DNA of 64,000 nt from Tricholoma matsutake (GCA_026075535.2 AP026539.1:11036001-11100000); one strand, 5' to 3'; counted from the stretch's first letter, positions 43,698-55,659 are shown. Notes: generated from the letters alone by a model not told the origin. A program made the numbers and translations.

Positions 43698-46600
43698 CTA
43701 ACAAAGGCCAAGAGATGTACGAAGGACGGCAAAATGTTTAGGTTCCAGGGCTTTAGTAAATATGTCAGCTACATTGTCATGGGTGTGGATGTAAGTGATA
43801 GCTAGGTCGCCCGACTGTACATGCTCGCATAGGAAATGATATTTGATGTCGATGTGCTTAACATGTGAATGAAGTAATGGGTCCTCGGATAATGTCTTTG
43901 TAGCGTTGTTGTTGCAGAGGATGGTAGTAGGCAAGTTTTGATGAAAATCAATAGGCCGTAGTAGCGCACACAACCAGACGCATTCCTTTGTGGTCTCAAA
44001 CACTGCTATGTATTCTGCTTCACAGGTGGAAGCTGCCACTACCTTCTGTTTACGTGCTGCCCAAGACACTGCGCCTGAGCCAAGAGAGCACATGTATCCC
44101 CCAATGCTGCAACGAGTGTCATGGCAATTAGCCCAGTCGGAGTCACTATAGGCATGCAGGAGAATGGGGTTCTGTCCACCCAGATAAAGCTTGAAGTCCC
44201 TAGTTCCCTTTAGATAACGTACTAGCCATATAGCAGCACTCCAGTGTTCTAAGGAGTATGAATCAAGGTATTGAGAGAGCTGTTGTACTGCATAAGAAAT
44301 GTCAGGATGCGTAGATATTGCCAAGTACAATAAGCATCCGACAAGAGAGCAGTAGGGAAGCTTGGCCAGGGTGTTCCTGGCATCCTGGGACATACATTGC
44401 AGATTGGAGCACCATAGTTTCAAACCAGGGTCCAATGGGGCAGAAACGGGGTGTGCTTCTTTCTGACCAAACTGTTCCACTATTTTGTCAATAAGAGTGG
44501 TCTGTGAAAGTGCAACAGTACGCATGTCTCAGTCCCATGAGACAGCAATACCCATAATAAAATGTGCTGTCCCCAATTCGGAGATAGTCCATACTTTGCA
44601 CATCTGGTTCTTGAAGCACTCGTTTTTGTCCTTGGAGTCGGCGATGGTTAGATAGTCATTGACATGGACAGCAGCGATAATTGTACCAGTGTCAGTTTTA
44701 CGGTAATAGATACAGGACTCACACGAGAGGTGGGTGAATCCCCAATTTAGCATCTGCGCGTTTAGGGTCTGATTCCAAATGTGCCCACTCTGTTTCATAC
44801 CATATAAGCCGCGCTGTAGTTGCCAAACCCAGTCCTCCTTGCCCTGCTCCTCGAAACCAGCAGGCTGCTGCATATATTGAATTTCATCGTCTGGAAGTAA
44901 GCTGTAAAGAAAGGCCGTCTTTATGTCAACCTGTTGTGCATCCCAGCCAAGTGAGGTGGCTATGTGTAAGAGAATCCGCCATGATTCCATGCACGCAGTC
45001 GGTGAGGTAGTTTTGGTGTAGTCCCTGCCATAGATTTGTTCATTTCCTCTGAAGACTAGGCATACCTTCCATCTAATAGGGGTACCCGCCTCATTGCACT
45101 TAATGTGGAAAATTGGTCTCCCACACCTAATACATTTCCCTAGTGGAACCTCTGACCTAGGTATTAGTTTGTATACCCCCATTTCTTTCAATGAGTTCAA
45201 TTCCTCCAGATATCCATGCTCCCATTGCATTGCATCAACAGATCTTCTGGCTTCATCCCATGTTTTCGGATCATCCTCAAATTGAAGTGACTCCAGATCA
45301 AAATCTACCATTTCCGAGATCAGGGCCTGAAATTGATGCGCTTGATCGCCCAAATCAAGATTATGAAATGATTGTTGGAGTTCTTCCATGACATCACGAT
45401 CATGATCGGAGGATTGATCCATAATGTGATCCGATCGTGCAGCCACAATAGCAGCCCAACGCTCCCACCGCGCCTCCTTTACATGCGCAGTGCTCTCCAA
45501 GGATTCTTGCACTGCAGCCGCTGTTCTAGTAATAGCAGGGCCACCATTGGGGTTTTTGTCTGTGGGTATTAGAACATGGGTAGATCGACGAATAGGCTGG
45601 GCGATGGGTGGTGGTGGCAGTGTCATGAAACTATTAGAGGGTGCATCAGGGAGAGTGAATTCATGAGAAGACTCAACATCATTGTCTTGCTGTAAAATAG
45701 GACCAAGGAATGTGGGTAGACTACCACTGGACCCAATATTATCATCCTCCCCTAATTCATCGATTGAAGGTGGTGAATAGCCTTCATGGCTCTCAAGAAA
45801 GCGGACATGATATGAAATATGAACCTTATGTGTTGCATGGTTATAACAGCGATATGCTTTTGATTTTGGCTTGTAGCCTATCAAGACACATTCGATGGAT
45901 CGTTCAAGTATCTTGGGATTATCCTTTCCTGGGATAAGCACAAATGCCCTGCAACCTATCTCCCAAAGATAAGAATAATCAGGTTTTCTCTCATACCATA
46001 ATTCCCAAGGTGTTAGGCTTGCTAGTGAACGGGTCATAGTCTTGGTGTGCAAGTGGGCAGCTGTGAGGTAGAACTCATCCCACAAATAAGCTGGCAGACC
46101 AGCATATATTTGCATAGTGCGCGCTTTAGCCATAAGCATCCTATGCATTCGCTCAACACGGCCTATGTGAGCCGAGGTGTGAGGTGCCGTGAAACGCTGA
46201 TCAATACCACGAGTCTTCAACCACTCCTTCATTTCATGCGATTTAAGTTCACCATTATCGGTGATATAGGTCCCGACTTTGAGGCCAGTTTCATTCTCCC
46301 AGGCAAGTTCCCAAGCTTTAAGTTCTGTGAAAGCATCATCTTTATTTTGCAATGGTATAGACCATGGGAATGAGGTGTAGTCGTCTACTATATCCATGAT
46401 ATAATGGTTCCCCACACGTGACGTTACTGAATGTGGTCCAGATAGATCCACCCACACCTTTTCCAGCTTTCTTGTCGCCTTATGGCCTGGTCCCTCCTGA
46501 CGTTTCTTGGGGACTGGAGACTTGGTCTGCTTGCCAAGGACACAGGAATTGCATTTAGGTAATTTTTGCAATGAAGCGAGCGGTGCACCAGTGAAAGTGC

Positions 46601-47219
46601 CCTTCTTGGCCATATCCCAGAGTGCCTGGTAATTTGCGTGACCCAGACAATGATGCCATGTCTCGAGAGTAGGGGTCTTGTAAACCATTAGCGTGTGATC
46701 AGCCTGGGCCGATGCAATGTTGAGCGTGTAAAGCTTTCTAGATATGCACAATCCATGAGCTATGAAGGCCCCGGAGGATTTATCAGTGAACCAGCATGTG
46801 TTACTGTCAAAATGTGTGACAGCATTAGAGTCGTCGGCCAGCATGCCCACTGAGATCAGCTGAACTGCCAATTTTGGGATGTAGAGGGCATTACGTAAAA
46901 TAATTGATGCACCCCGGGCTATTCTTAGCTGTATATCACCAACACTGACAGCATCAATAGATGAACCACCGACACCTCTGACAGAGCAGGGTGAAATGGG
47001 TCGTAAGGTGAGGAAGTCAGACTTGTCAGGGGATATATGTACTGTAGCCCCAGAGTCAATAATAAAGGGGAGAGCATCTAAGGTGATGCGTGAGTGACAA
47101 GTCTGTGAAAGGGGTTCCACGGTGAGCACATTGTCAGGGATGGGTGATGTATGGTGTTTCCAGTCCACTGTAGTGGTGAGCTCCTCCTCCACAGCAACCC
47201 ATCCTTCATATTCCAGCAT
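43698..47219 (-). pseudogene. Pol of copia E (PR-integrase-RT-RNase H)
   Basis: About 1170 codons in one frame with a single TGA at 44526-44528 (SWD.DMRTVALSQ, an Arg position). Protease FIIDSGATVHISPDKSDF at 47060; integrase zinc part LETWHHCLGHANY and KCNSCVLGKQTKSP; catalytic core VWVDLSGPHS, YITDNGELKS and HIGRVERMHR; RT QQVDIKTAFLYSLLPDDEI and LYGMKQSGHIWN; catalytic box HVND where family members have two Asp; RNase H STCEAEYIAVFETTKECVWL, HVKHIDIKYHF and DNVADIFTKAL. Pol is one frame away from gag: a one-base shift near GLLTTHCL/AHDPLPL breaks the fusion. Confidence 0.94.
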
Positions 47220-47230
47220 GTCCGAAGGGT

Positions 47231-48211
47231 CTAAAGGCAGTGGGTCGTGAGCAAGCCGGCAAATTCTGGTGCAGGTGGGGTAGGAATATTGGGGTCAACC
47301 ATGACAGTGAAGGCACGACCATTAATGTCCTTCACGGTAATAGGAACCTTTGTAGTGCCAGCCGGTAAGGATTTCTTCTCATGGGCGGCCCTGCGAGCAG
47401 CAATCGACTCCTCAAGTGATTTCCCAGCCATACCACCGCCAGGTTTAATGCAATATTGTTTCATGTGGCCAAGTTTCCCACAGTTAGCATTGGTGCAGAT
47501 TGGTGCGTTAGGGAGCTTGGAAGATTTGGACTGTGCGGTAAAAGCGGCATGGTTTTTGAAACCACCACACTGATCATTCTCAAGTAATGATTGTTTGTTC
47601 TCCAGAAATAATTTGATATCCTTCGAGCCATATGGAGCTGAGAGAAAAGAAGCGGCAATATCCCGTGAAATAATGGAGCGAGCATGTGGAAAATTATCAC
47701 TAAGGGAATTAAGGAGAGCAATGCAACAAAGAAGATCGGCCTGTATATCACCCATGGCAAAAGTGTGTTCAATTAACGCGCAAATCTTTTCTGCCGTCTC
47801 GGGGAGTGGTGTGTCCTTTGTACACTGGATGGAAAGCGCTTGTTGTAAGAGCTGGACCTGCCGAACAGGGCCTTCCTTCTGGTGATGGTCCTGGAGAATT
47901 TTCCAGTTTGCATCAGGGCATACTTTAATGTCCAGGAATTTATGCTCAGACAGAGAGACGCTGGATGCGATAAACGCATATGCGAGGCGGGAATTCGCCT
48001 TCCAGTTGGGAAGCGCTCGGAGTTCGGTAGAAGTGGGCTCAGGTATTCCGCCTATAGCATACTCATAAAGGCCGTTTAATGATAAAGCAATAATAATCTC
48101 CTCGCACCATTCTTTGTAATTTGATTTAAGTTTGTCGAGCTTCTCCCCAGTATATTGCACAGAAAGTTTGATAGGGGAAACAGATGGGGGATCAACAGTA
48201 TCAGTACCCAT
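47231..48211 (-). CDS. Gag of copia E
   Basis: 326-residue open frame from ATG 48211 without internal stops. UBN2-type capsid region: YKEWCEEIIIALSLNGLYEY, then LAYAFIASSVSLSEH, NWKILQDHHQKEG and LLNSLSDNFPHARSI. Knuckle variant CTNANCGKLGHMKQYC (CX4CX4HX4C), common in agaricomycete copia gags. The C-terminus (GTTKVPITVKDINGRAFTV, IPTPPAPEFAG) would normally run on into pol; a one-base insertion ends it early. Encodes the particle protein that packages element RNA. Confidence 0.85.
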   Translation of the reverse strand: MGTDTVDPPSVSPIKLSVQYTGEKLDKLKSNYKEWCEEIIIALSLNGLYEYAIGGIPEPTSTELRALPNWKANSRLAYAFIASSVSLSEHKFLDIKVCPDANWKILQDHHQKEGPVRQVQLLQQALSIQCTKDTPLPETAEKICALIEHTFAMGDIQADLLCCIALLNSLSDNFPHARSIISRDIAASFLSAPYGSKDIKLFLENKQSLLENDQCGGFKNHAAFTAQSKSSKLPNAPICTNANCGKLGHMKQYCIKPGGGMAGKSLEESIAARRAAHEKKSLPAGTTKVPITVKDINGRAFTVMVDPNIPTPPAPEFAGLLTTHCL

Positions 48212-48421
48212 GATAGAAAACCGAGGTCAGTGGACGACAAGTGTGCAAAGGGAGATGAGAGAGACGCAATGGTAGAGCAGCTGGGTCTGTGAAAGACAAA
48301 GGAATTCATCCGAGATCAAAAACGATCAGGGAAACAGATCAGAAGGTATGACAAAGCAGAACGTCGAGTGGCTAGGATACTTTCTCCCATTGTTCAAAGA
48401 CGACAAGAATGGCCGATAACC

Positions 48422-48766
48422 TGTAGAAAGTGAATCCTAGTATAAACAACTCAGTCTCTGGATAAGTGACTCTATTAATCTGTACTATACCTAGTATAAA
48501 CAACTGTTGTAGTAGAGTAAGTACGCATCAATAAATATGTATAGTAAATATAGCTCACCTCAGTCTCTGGATAAGTGACTGAGGTGATAAAGTAAACTAC
48601 TGAAGATATATATACGTGTAATGCATAACAAAAGGATGTGTGTCAAAGGAAAAGAGACAAGGGGAAACTTAAACATGAGCCGACCACGTGGATCAAAGGG
48701 AATGCTAAAATAGCACACGCATCAAACGCATCAAAAGTGTTATGGACTCACGGTGCGATTCCAACA
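48422..48766 (-). repeat. 5' LTR of copia E
   Basis: 345 bp, same length as the partner LTR. Contains two copies of CAGTCTCTGGATAAGTGACT separated by about 95 bases, and a TATATATACG stretch. Confidence 0.95.
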
Positions 48767-48771
48767 GGAAA

Positions 48772-49998
48772 AGTGTATGTACTGAAGAATCAGGATTTGC
48801 AAAGGGAGATTGTCCAGTTACATCACAATACGCTGATTGCCGGACACCCAGGAAGATGGAAGACATTGGAATTAGTAATGAGAAATTATTGGTGGCCCAG
48901 AATTTCAAAGTATGTGTTGGGGTATGTGGATGGATGTGATATGTGCATCAGGGGGAAGAAATTTCCAGAGAAACCTGTAGGAAAATTAATGCTGAACCCT
49001 ATACCTAAAGCGCCGTGGCGAGATATATCTGTGGATTTTATTACCAGATTACCCAAGGCTCAAGGGTACAATGCAATATTCATAGTATGTACCACTTTAC
49101 AAAGGAGGTCCATATTATTCCTACTACTACAGAAACCTCATCATTGGGCTTGGCATGCCTCTATCTAAATCAGGTATGGTGGTTACATGGGTTACCCAAT
49201 ACCGTTATCTCCGATCGCGGACCACAATTTGCTTCTGCATTTATGCAAGAACTAAACAACATATTGGGAATTCAAACTAAATTATCTATGGCATATCACC
49301 CGCAGACTGATGGGCAGACAGAAAGAATGAATCAGGAGTTGGAGCAGTACCTACGTATGTTTGTCAACTACCAACAAACCGACTGGCCCAAATGGTTGGC
49401 AATTGCCGAATTTTCCCACAATAACAAATTCCATTTGGCTACTCATATGTCACCCTTTTTCGCGAATTATGGATACCATCCTCGCATGGGAGTAGAACCA
49501 AGAAGGGAAGTCAAAGTACAGTCGGTAGAAGACTTTGTATCTAAGATGCAAAAGGTACAAGAGGAAGCAGAGGTGGCATTAAAGAAAGCATGTGATGACA
49601 TGATGCGACATGCGGATCGTACTCGAGCATGCGCTCCAGAGTACAAAGTTGGTGACTTGGTATGGCTAAGTACCAAGGACCTGAATATTCCACGACCTTC
49701 AAGGAAACTTACGGAGAAACAAGTTGGCCCATTTGCGATCTCTAAAGTGATCTCACCTAATGTGGTAGTGCTAAAATTACCCTGATCATTCAAGATTGAT
49801 CCTGAGATTAATGTATCCCACCTACGCCCTTACCACCCACCCACTATTCCTGGCCAACAAACTACTCTGCAACCTCCAATCATAGTAGAAGGTGCTCCAG
49901 AATACATAGTTGAAGAAATCCTAGACTCACGTCTTCAACGGAATAAATTGGAGTTCTTAATAAAGTGGAAAAACTATACTGACGAGAATAATTTGTGA
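48772..49998 (+). pseudogene. Pol of gypsy D, second part (integrase-chromodomain)
   Basis: Continues RNase H/integrase: VYVLKNQDLQREIVQLHHNT, AGHPGRWKTLELVMRNYWW, CDMCIRGKK (zinc site HHCC); catalytic residues in DISVDFITRLP, NTVISDRGPQFAS and MNQELEQYLRM. A frameshift lies near 49095. The C-terminal domain GDLVWLSTKDLNIPRPSRKL and VSHLRPYHPP leads to a chromodomain start, EYIVEEILDSRLQRNKLEFL then IKWKNYTDENN, which breaks off near 49998 where module DNA begins. No 3' LTR. Confidence 0.9.
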
Positions 49999-49999
49999 A

Positions 50000-51046
50000 C
50001 AGCAGTGGGGAGGGGGAACAACACTGAGAAACAATGTGATGAAATGGCCCAAACAATGCATATCATCATTTGGGACCTAAGTATCTTCTTCTTTCTTTTG
50101 TGTTTCATTTTACCAAGTTTTTTCTTTTGTTTTAGGTTTTAGATCTACCATCATGACACTACTGCCACCTGCCCCACACGACGAGTGTTTGTGGGGTGGA
50201 TCATGGGTGGAAGGATGATGATGACAAGGGGGTTGGCATGGATGACACCGGGGGATGATGACACAACCCACCACCACCACTGCAAGCTTCTGCATGCGGA
50301 GTGGATGGGCAGCAGTGTTTTGAAGAAAGGAGGGGGAGGGGCACCACACCACAATGCCATAACAATGCACCCCTCATGAATGCGAGGGCTGAGGGCTGAG
50401 GGCTTGAAGGATAGGCATTGTTTGGGCTCTACTAGCCAAACACTCTAGGTAAATTTTCTTTCTTTTCTTTCTATTTTTCTAACAAACCATTTTCTCTATA
50501 GGTCCTCTCCCTCCTTTGCCTCCTCTGCCTCCTCTGCCTCCTCTGCCTTTTCTGCCTCCTCTCACTCTCCTCCCTCTTCCCTTCTCTGCCTTCCTCTCAC
50601 TCTCTTCTCACTCTCCCCACTCTTCTCTTCCCCTCTCCTCCTCCCCCCCCTCTCTCCCCCACTCCCCTCTCCCTCACTCCCTTCTATACTCATTATTTAC
50701 ATTATTATGTAATGTATATAGTTTCAAATATAATGTCACTTTGAAATTCTCAGAGGATTGTTATGCTTTTTGCTAAGTGATTGTAATGTAGGTCATTAAT
50801 ACTAAGTGTTAGTATGGGATGAAAGCTTGATGGAAATACCAAGTACTCATTTTGTCAAGTAAACAAGTCATGACTCACTATAGTTAAGACACAGGCACTA
50901 CTTCCCTTTTGTGCATGAACAGTCAACTAATTCTAGATGACACTCAGGATCACTTGTTGGTAGTATTTACTGTGAAGATATCATGCTCAAGACAATATTG
51001 GACATTCTCAGATATTTATTACTCTTTTGTCATTCTTTCATTATCT
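50000..51046 (+). other. Plus-strand hairpin/intron module, first part
   Basis: Two intron-like segments: 50081-50135 (55 bp) and 50449-50501 (53 bp, GTAAAT donor, TTCTAAC branch, TATAG acceptor). The first donor follows GGCCCAAA...TTTGGGACC; the second follows GTTTGGGCTCTACTAGCCAAAC. Between them is a degenerate GTTTGTGGGGTGGATCATGG half-hairpin. The rest (50700-51046) is AT-rich without a recognisable gene. Before hAT-like 3 inserted, this DNA was continuous with 52632 onward. Confidence 0.5.
50510..50692 (+). repeat. CT-rich minisatellite
   Basis: CCTCCTCTG 9-mers at the start, then degenerate CTCTCCC/TTCTCT tract. The Pro/Leu/Ser frame across it is low complexity. Confidence 0.8.
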
Positions 51047-51054
51047 CTTAGTTA

Positions 51055-52623
51055 TAGTGTTTTAAGGTCCAGTTCAGTCTGGTTTTTTGACCCCCAAAGG
51101 GGCAACTGGGGACTGCAACTGGTCCAAACTGTTACCCACAAATGGAGGACCACAACCGAACCAAATAGGACCAGTCCTATTTGGTTCGGTTGCCCTCAAA
51201 AAGCTGGTTCTGACCAGTTTTACTACATTTTTTTCTAGTGTAATTAAATTCTATTATACACTCAATAAAACTAATTACATCCACCCTGCGAGCAGGTGCT
51301 CGCAGTGGTGGGGGTGTTGCTAATAGAATACAAAAAGAGAAAAAGAAAAGAATCTCTACACCTGCAAGGTGCAGGGAGGTGTTCATCGCAACAAAAGAAA
51401 AAAGAAAGAAATAAAACACCCCACATGCCAGAGTGGGGTGTTGTGGGGTGTCATATGTTGTCCACCAGAATTTGTTGTGGTTGGCCTCATCATACATCAT
51501 AACCCCCCCCATTCGTGTTGTCATTAGTCGCCCCTGCATTGTTGTGAGTTGTCCCTGCGGTGTCATTGTTGTTTGTCATTTCTTGTTTGTCATTTCTTGT
51601 CCCTGCATGGTCTTTTGTCATCCCCACATCATCATTTGTCATCCTGCATTGGTGTTTGTCGTGTCTTTGGTGTTGCATGATGTCGCCCCCCTGTTTTTGT
51701 TGTCATTCACTCCCCCCTCCCTGTCATCTGTTAACCTCTCCCTGTCGTTCATCGGCCCCTCCCTGTGTGCAGTGTCATTTGTCATCAGCACTACCATTGC
51801 CCCCTATGAGCAGTGGCTCGTAGGCGAGTTGGTGGTGTGGTGACATGGCGTCAGCCATTGTCTCTGGCTGCCACTGCCGTTGCTGTCTGGGACCTGGTAC
51901 CCATTGCCACCCTGCAAGCAGAGGCTTGCAGCAGTGACGTAGGGTATAGATGGGGTTTGGTGGGCCTCAGTGCATAGCGTCATGGCTAGGCAATGTCATT
52001 AGAAAAAGATAGGAACCTAAGAAAAAGATAGTTAGTAAAAGAAAAAAGATTAAACTAAAAAAATGTACTCGATGGCCCAAATGACAACTAGCATCATTTG
52101 GGCCATCTGCTTTGTATTCGTTTGTTAGTGGTGCTTTGGGGAGGTGGGGTCTATGCATTAATGGTGGTGGCAAATGGGACTGGAGTCATGGGAGTCATTT
52201 GTTGTTGTGGGAGTCACCTGGCAAATGGTGCCACTCTTCTTTTTTTTTTTCAGGAGCACATGACCACATGGTCTGTGCATGGCCACAGGGTATATAAGTA
52301 CCCACCAAATGACCACTTTTCTACCAGGGCTTGTCCCACTATGTCCGATTGTATTTTAAGTAGTTATAATTAGTATTATATTAGTTCTGTTTACTTACTT
52401 ATAAGCATGTATATAGTACATCTTATATACTGCAAGAAAACTGGTTGCAACCAATTGCAACCGGTCTTTGAATGGTTTTCAAATATTTACAAAATGATGC
52501 AACTGGCAACTGTACTGACCCCAAATGGGGGCAACTGCAACTGAAAAAAAGACCAGACTGAGGTTTGGTCCAGTTTGGTCCTATGGGCATTTTCGGTCCT
52601 GTAGACTGGACCTTGAAACACTA
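51055..52623. mobile_element. hAT-like element 3, non-autonomous, with modular cargo
   Basis: 1569 bp with inverted ends TAGTGTTTTAAGGTCCAGT / TAGTGTTTCAAGGTCCAGT and a perfect 8-bp duplication CTTAGTTA (51047-51054, 52624-52631). Subterminal GGTCC, GCAACTG and CCGGTC motifs repeat near both ends. Cargo on the minus strand, left to right: hairpin 51286-51305, two G-rich hairpins (51355-51440), GTTGTCATT/CCCCTGC tract (51500-51790), hairpins 51804-51823 and 51912-51931, and a 14-bp perfect inverted repeat (52071-52084/52094-52107) next to a GTACAT donor. No transposase. Confidence 0.85.
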
Positions 52624-52631
52624 CTTAGTTA

Positions 52632-53870
52632 CATCCAATTTGCTTAGTTTACTTCACCAAGGTAAGCCTATGACCTATGCTCACATATATATACTAATAA
52701 GTAGATATTAGAGGACTCGTTCATGCCAGGCTTTAGCCATGGCCCAATTGGACAAGTTTTTATTGTTCTTTCAAACTCTGCTCTGATGCCTGATCCTTTG
52801 CAGTGACCACCATTGTCAACTATGATGTCCTCTCCCTCACACCTCAACCACCACCACAACTCCATCATCACCTGCCACCACCACTCCCATGCCCACTACC
52901 ATGCCTGAAAGAGCTGTGAGTGGCCACACAATCTATTTCAGATGGAACATGAGCCCAAACAATGGCAACCTGTTGTTTGGGCTCTAGGGTATATTTTTTT
53001 TGTTTGTTTCTTCTTTTTATAAGCTAACTAACAGTACTTTTCATTTTTAGGATCTTTAATGACAGGTGCCAATGTGGCACAACCCATGCCCACACCCATT
53101 CACACTACCCCTCCTCCCCATCCAAATGGGATGTGAGGGGTCTCAATTAGGATTAGGAGATCAGGGAGGGGCACTGGGAGACCCATGGAGGGGGACACCC
53201 ATAAAGTAAGCACCAGCCAACCCCTCCTCAGTGCCACATCACTGATACATGATGCCCACCCTCAACATGAAATATTGACCCAGCTGATGACAACCCAATG
53301 GCCACACCACCCATCCCAGCTTCATGAGCAACTGCTCATGGGGTGGATTGTGGGTGGAATGTTGAATAACAGCACCCACTATGAGGGACATGGCACCCAT
53401 TCCATGCCTATAAGCAACTGCTTGTAGGGTGGATCATAGATGCAGCTTGAGTACAATGCCAGGTGCATGGAGACAATGTGGATAAGATGGCAATCATCCG
53501 TCACCACCTCCACAACAATGACAAGCACCCAGTGCCCAGCACCCACTCCCATGCCTATGAGCCACTGCTTGTAGGATGGATTGTGGGTGCTGATGAGGAT
53601 GACAGGGTAGAAGACAACAACAGGGACAATGGTGATGGGGACAAGATGACAACAACTGCAACAGGGATGACCACAACAGGGACGATAACAAAATTGAGCC
53701 TAACCAGCACAATGAGACAGAGGGGGCAACAAAACAACAGTGACAATAAGGGGATGGCCAACGAGACAACAGGGGTGACAAGACAACATGACAATGGGGG
53801 CAACAGGATGATGGGGGTGATGGGGCATAGCCATTTACTTTACTTTTGTAGTGTTATTTCAAGTTGTAAG
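52632..53870 (+). other. Plus-strand hairpin/intron module, second part
   Basis: Exon-like end with 12-bp perfect inverted repeat GAGCCCAAACAA (52951-52962/52973-52984), donor at 52989, intron 52989-53050 (62 bp, GCTAACTAAC branch, TTTTTAG acceptor), then three hairpins of the ATGAGC/GCTCAT family at 53323-53340, 53408-53427 and 53555-53574, each followed by GGTGGAT-like sequence, and a GACAACAGGGATGACAACAA tract (53600-53815). The order is the mirror of that in hAT-like 1 and 3. ORFs over the tract are low-complexity. Confidence 0.5.
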
Positions 53871-53919
53871 TAGTACAAAGAATATCTATGCAATCCCAAC
53901 TTTCAAATAAAAGACTTGA

Positions 53920-54000
53920 AAGTATGCCAATGAGTGGTAACTCATGCTAATAATTTTGTACAAGTCCTTTGAGGGGGAGTTTGAATCTGCTGAGCACTGC
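53920..54000 (+). other. tRNA-like stretch
   Basis: A-box-like AATGAGTGGTAACTC and B-box-like GAGTTTGAATCTGC about 50 bases apart. No stable cloverleaf. Probably a tRNA-derived SINE head or chance. Confidence 0.3.
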
Positions 54001-54050
54001 CGGAGGTAGGTAAAATGCATTTTTACTTCATTTTCAGGATGTTTGTGTTT

Positions 54051-54193
54051 CAGAGCATTCATGGTAGCCATTTTTCACATTATTTTTGACTTCATTTTTT
54101 GATCATTCTTCTGCAAACATCCAAAAATGATCCAAAAATGAAGCCGAAAATGAGCTAAAAATGGCCCTAAAATGGCTACTGTGAACAACCCTA
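54051..54193. mobile_element. Small foldback element
   Basis: Imperfect inverted repeat of about 65-bp arms: left CAGAGCATTCATGGTAGCCA, right (reading in) TAGGGTTGTTCACAGTAGCC, then CATTTTT and CTTCATTTTTTGATC motifs on both sides. The ends resemble short hAT termini, but no matching 8-bp flank duplication is present. Confidence 0.6.
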
Positions 54194-54199
54194 CATACT

Positions 54200-55659
54200 T
54201 GTGCTAACTGCAATTCTGATGTATACAAGCCATTACATTGGTGTAGTATGGATGTTATGTGCTGAATGCTCTGGACCTGACCCATGTTGTTTGGTGGAAG
54301 TGTGACGATCGGTATGTTCCAGTTGCGATTGCGACCCTTTTTTTTCCAACCTTTTTCACAAAATATTAGGGTTGTTCAAAGTTAGGCACTTTCACTTTCA
54401 CTTCCTGCTTTCTGCATTTTGAGATGATTATATAAGTTGAATTTGAGTCTCACCTCATCACAGTGAAATCCTCGACTTGATGACAATTGCAACTCTCATT
54501 AGATGCCCTCTATTCCAACGCAACATTCAAACTAGGTGCCGTCGCAGGTGCCAGCGAAAACCTTGCTTGTGAAGATTTGTAGAATCATTACCAGCCTGTT
54601 AGTTTTATACTCCCATAGAACAGGCTGGCCCCCTAATCCAAAGTTAGACATGTCTGTTGCAGTGAGCATGCTCACTCCTAGCAGTGTTTTAATGACAGCT
54701 AGGTTCTCCTTTCACATCTCATGTTGGAGAGGTCGCTCATCAAACGTGGTTAAGCAACTGACTAGAAGTTGAACCAAACTTAGAGTAATGCCCGATGTGA
54801 AGTCAGAGACTGCTACTCCATGGCAAATTCAAAGTCAGCTTTCAAATGTCTTGGAAAAGGTGGTTAACACAAAAAACCTCTATCCTGTAGCTGTAGACAC
54901 ATAAAAAAAAGGGATTGCATTGTAGGAAAAACCAAACTACTCAAAGTCAGAATCTGGTTAAATGCCTGTAGCAAAGCCAAACCTATAAGGGCAACCTAAG
55001 CCTCTAGCAAAGGGAAATCCGAAGTTAAAATTATGCTACATAATACAGGGATTGGGGGCGCACCTAGCAAAGGGAAATCCGAAGAGAAAACTCTAAGGAT
55101 CCCCTTGCTGATGCCCAGTATATGTGAAGACGACAAAAATCAAATATAACCTAAAAATAGAAAAAGGCGGAGATAGGCGGATCAAGGCCGCCGAATGACA
55201 TCATACCAAGGGGTATGTGTTGGAAGGGGTACTCTGCCTCTAAATATAAAAGTGTCAACATATACAAACATGATAGCAAGGGAAATTTAGTAATAGAATC
55301 CGGAAAAATCATAGAAAATGAAGAATAGAAGGAAATGAGGTGGGGAAACATATGGGACAAACATAAAAAATAGGAAAAACACACAGGGCACCCCCCTAGT
55401 CCCCTTACAGAACCTGACTTAGAGTAACGTTGAGGGCAAAGTCAGACTACTCCATGACCGGCTTGAACACTGCATTTATGAGAGCAGATGAAAGCCCATT
55501 GGCCAGAAGTGTTGGAATCCAACTTGCCAGGTGCTCACCATGGGCCATGACACTATTTGCACCTGTTGTTTTTTGCATGAACCTTGACTTTCGGGGGTGG
55601 GGAGACCTTGCAAGCAAGGTAATCTATTTCTCATGATTAGTCACATGCTTCAGTTGCAG
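54200..55659. other. No gene recognised; diffuse direct repeats
   Basis: Contains two copies of AGCAAAGGGAAATCCGAAG 62 bases apart (54999-55020 and 55065-55083) and a diverged direct repeat of an ACTTAGAGTAA...ACTCCATG block (about 54779 and 55418). Probably the 5' part of the hAT relic beginning at 55660, but no transposase motif could be read. Confidence 0.35.

Larger units (their letters stand above)
43310..48766 (-). mobile_element. Near-complete Ty1/copia element E
   Basis: 5457 bp with 345-bp LTRs at both ends (43310-43654, 48422-48766) and a perfect 5-bp duplication GGAAA (43305-43309, 48767-48771). Gag and pol lie on the minus strand. Polypurine tract GGTGAGGAGGAG precedes the 3' LTR; the sequence after the 5' LTR (GGTTATCGGCC) resembles the initiator-Met half-tRNA PBS type of copia elements. 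Inserted into gypsy D between RNase H and integrase. Confidence 0.95.

Noticed and set aside
53463..53873. 136-residue ORF rich in Asp, Asn, Gly, Thr
   Set aside because: Translation of the GACAACAGGGATGAC tract; similar frames open on both strands and are not conserved between module copies.
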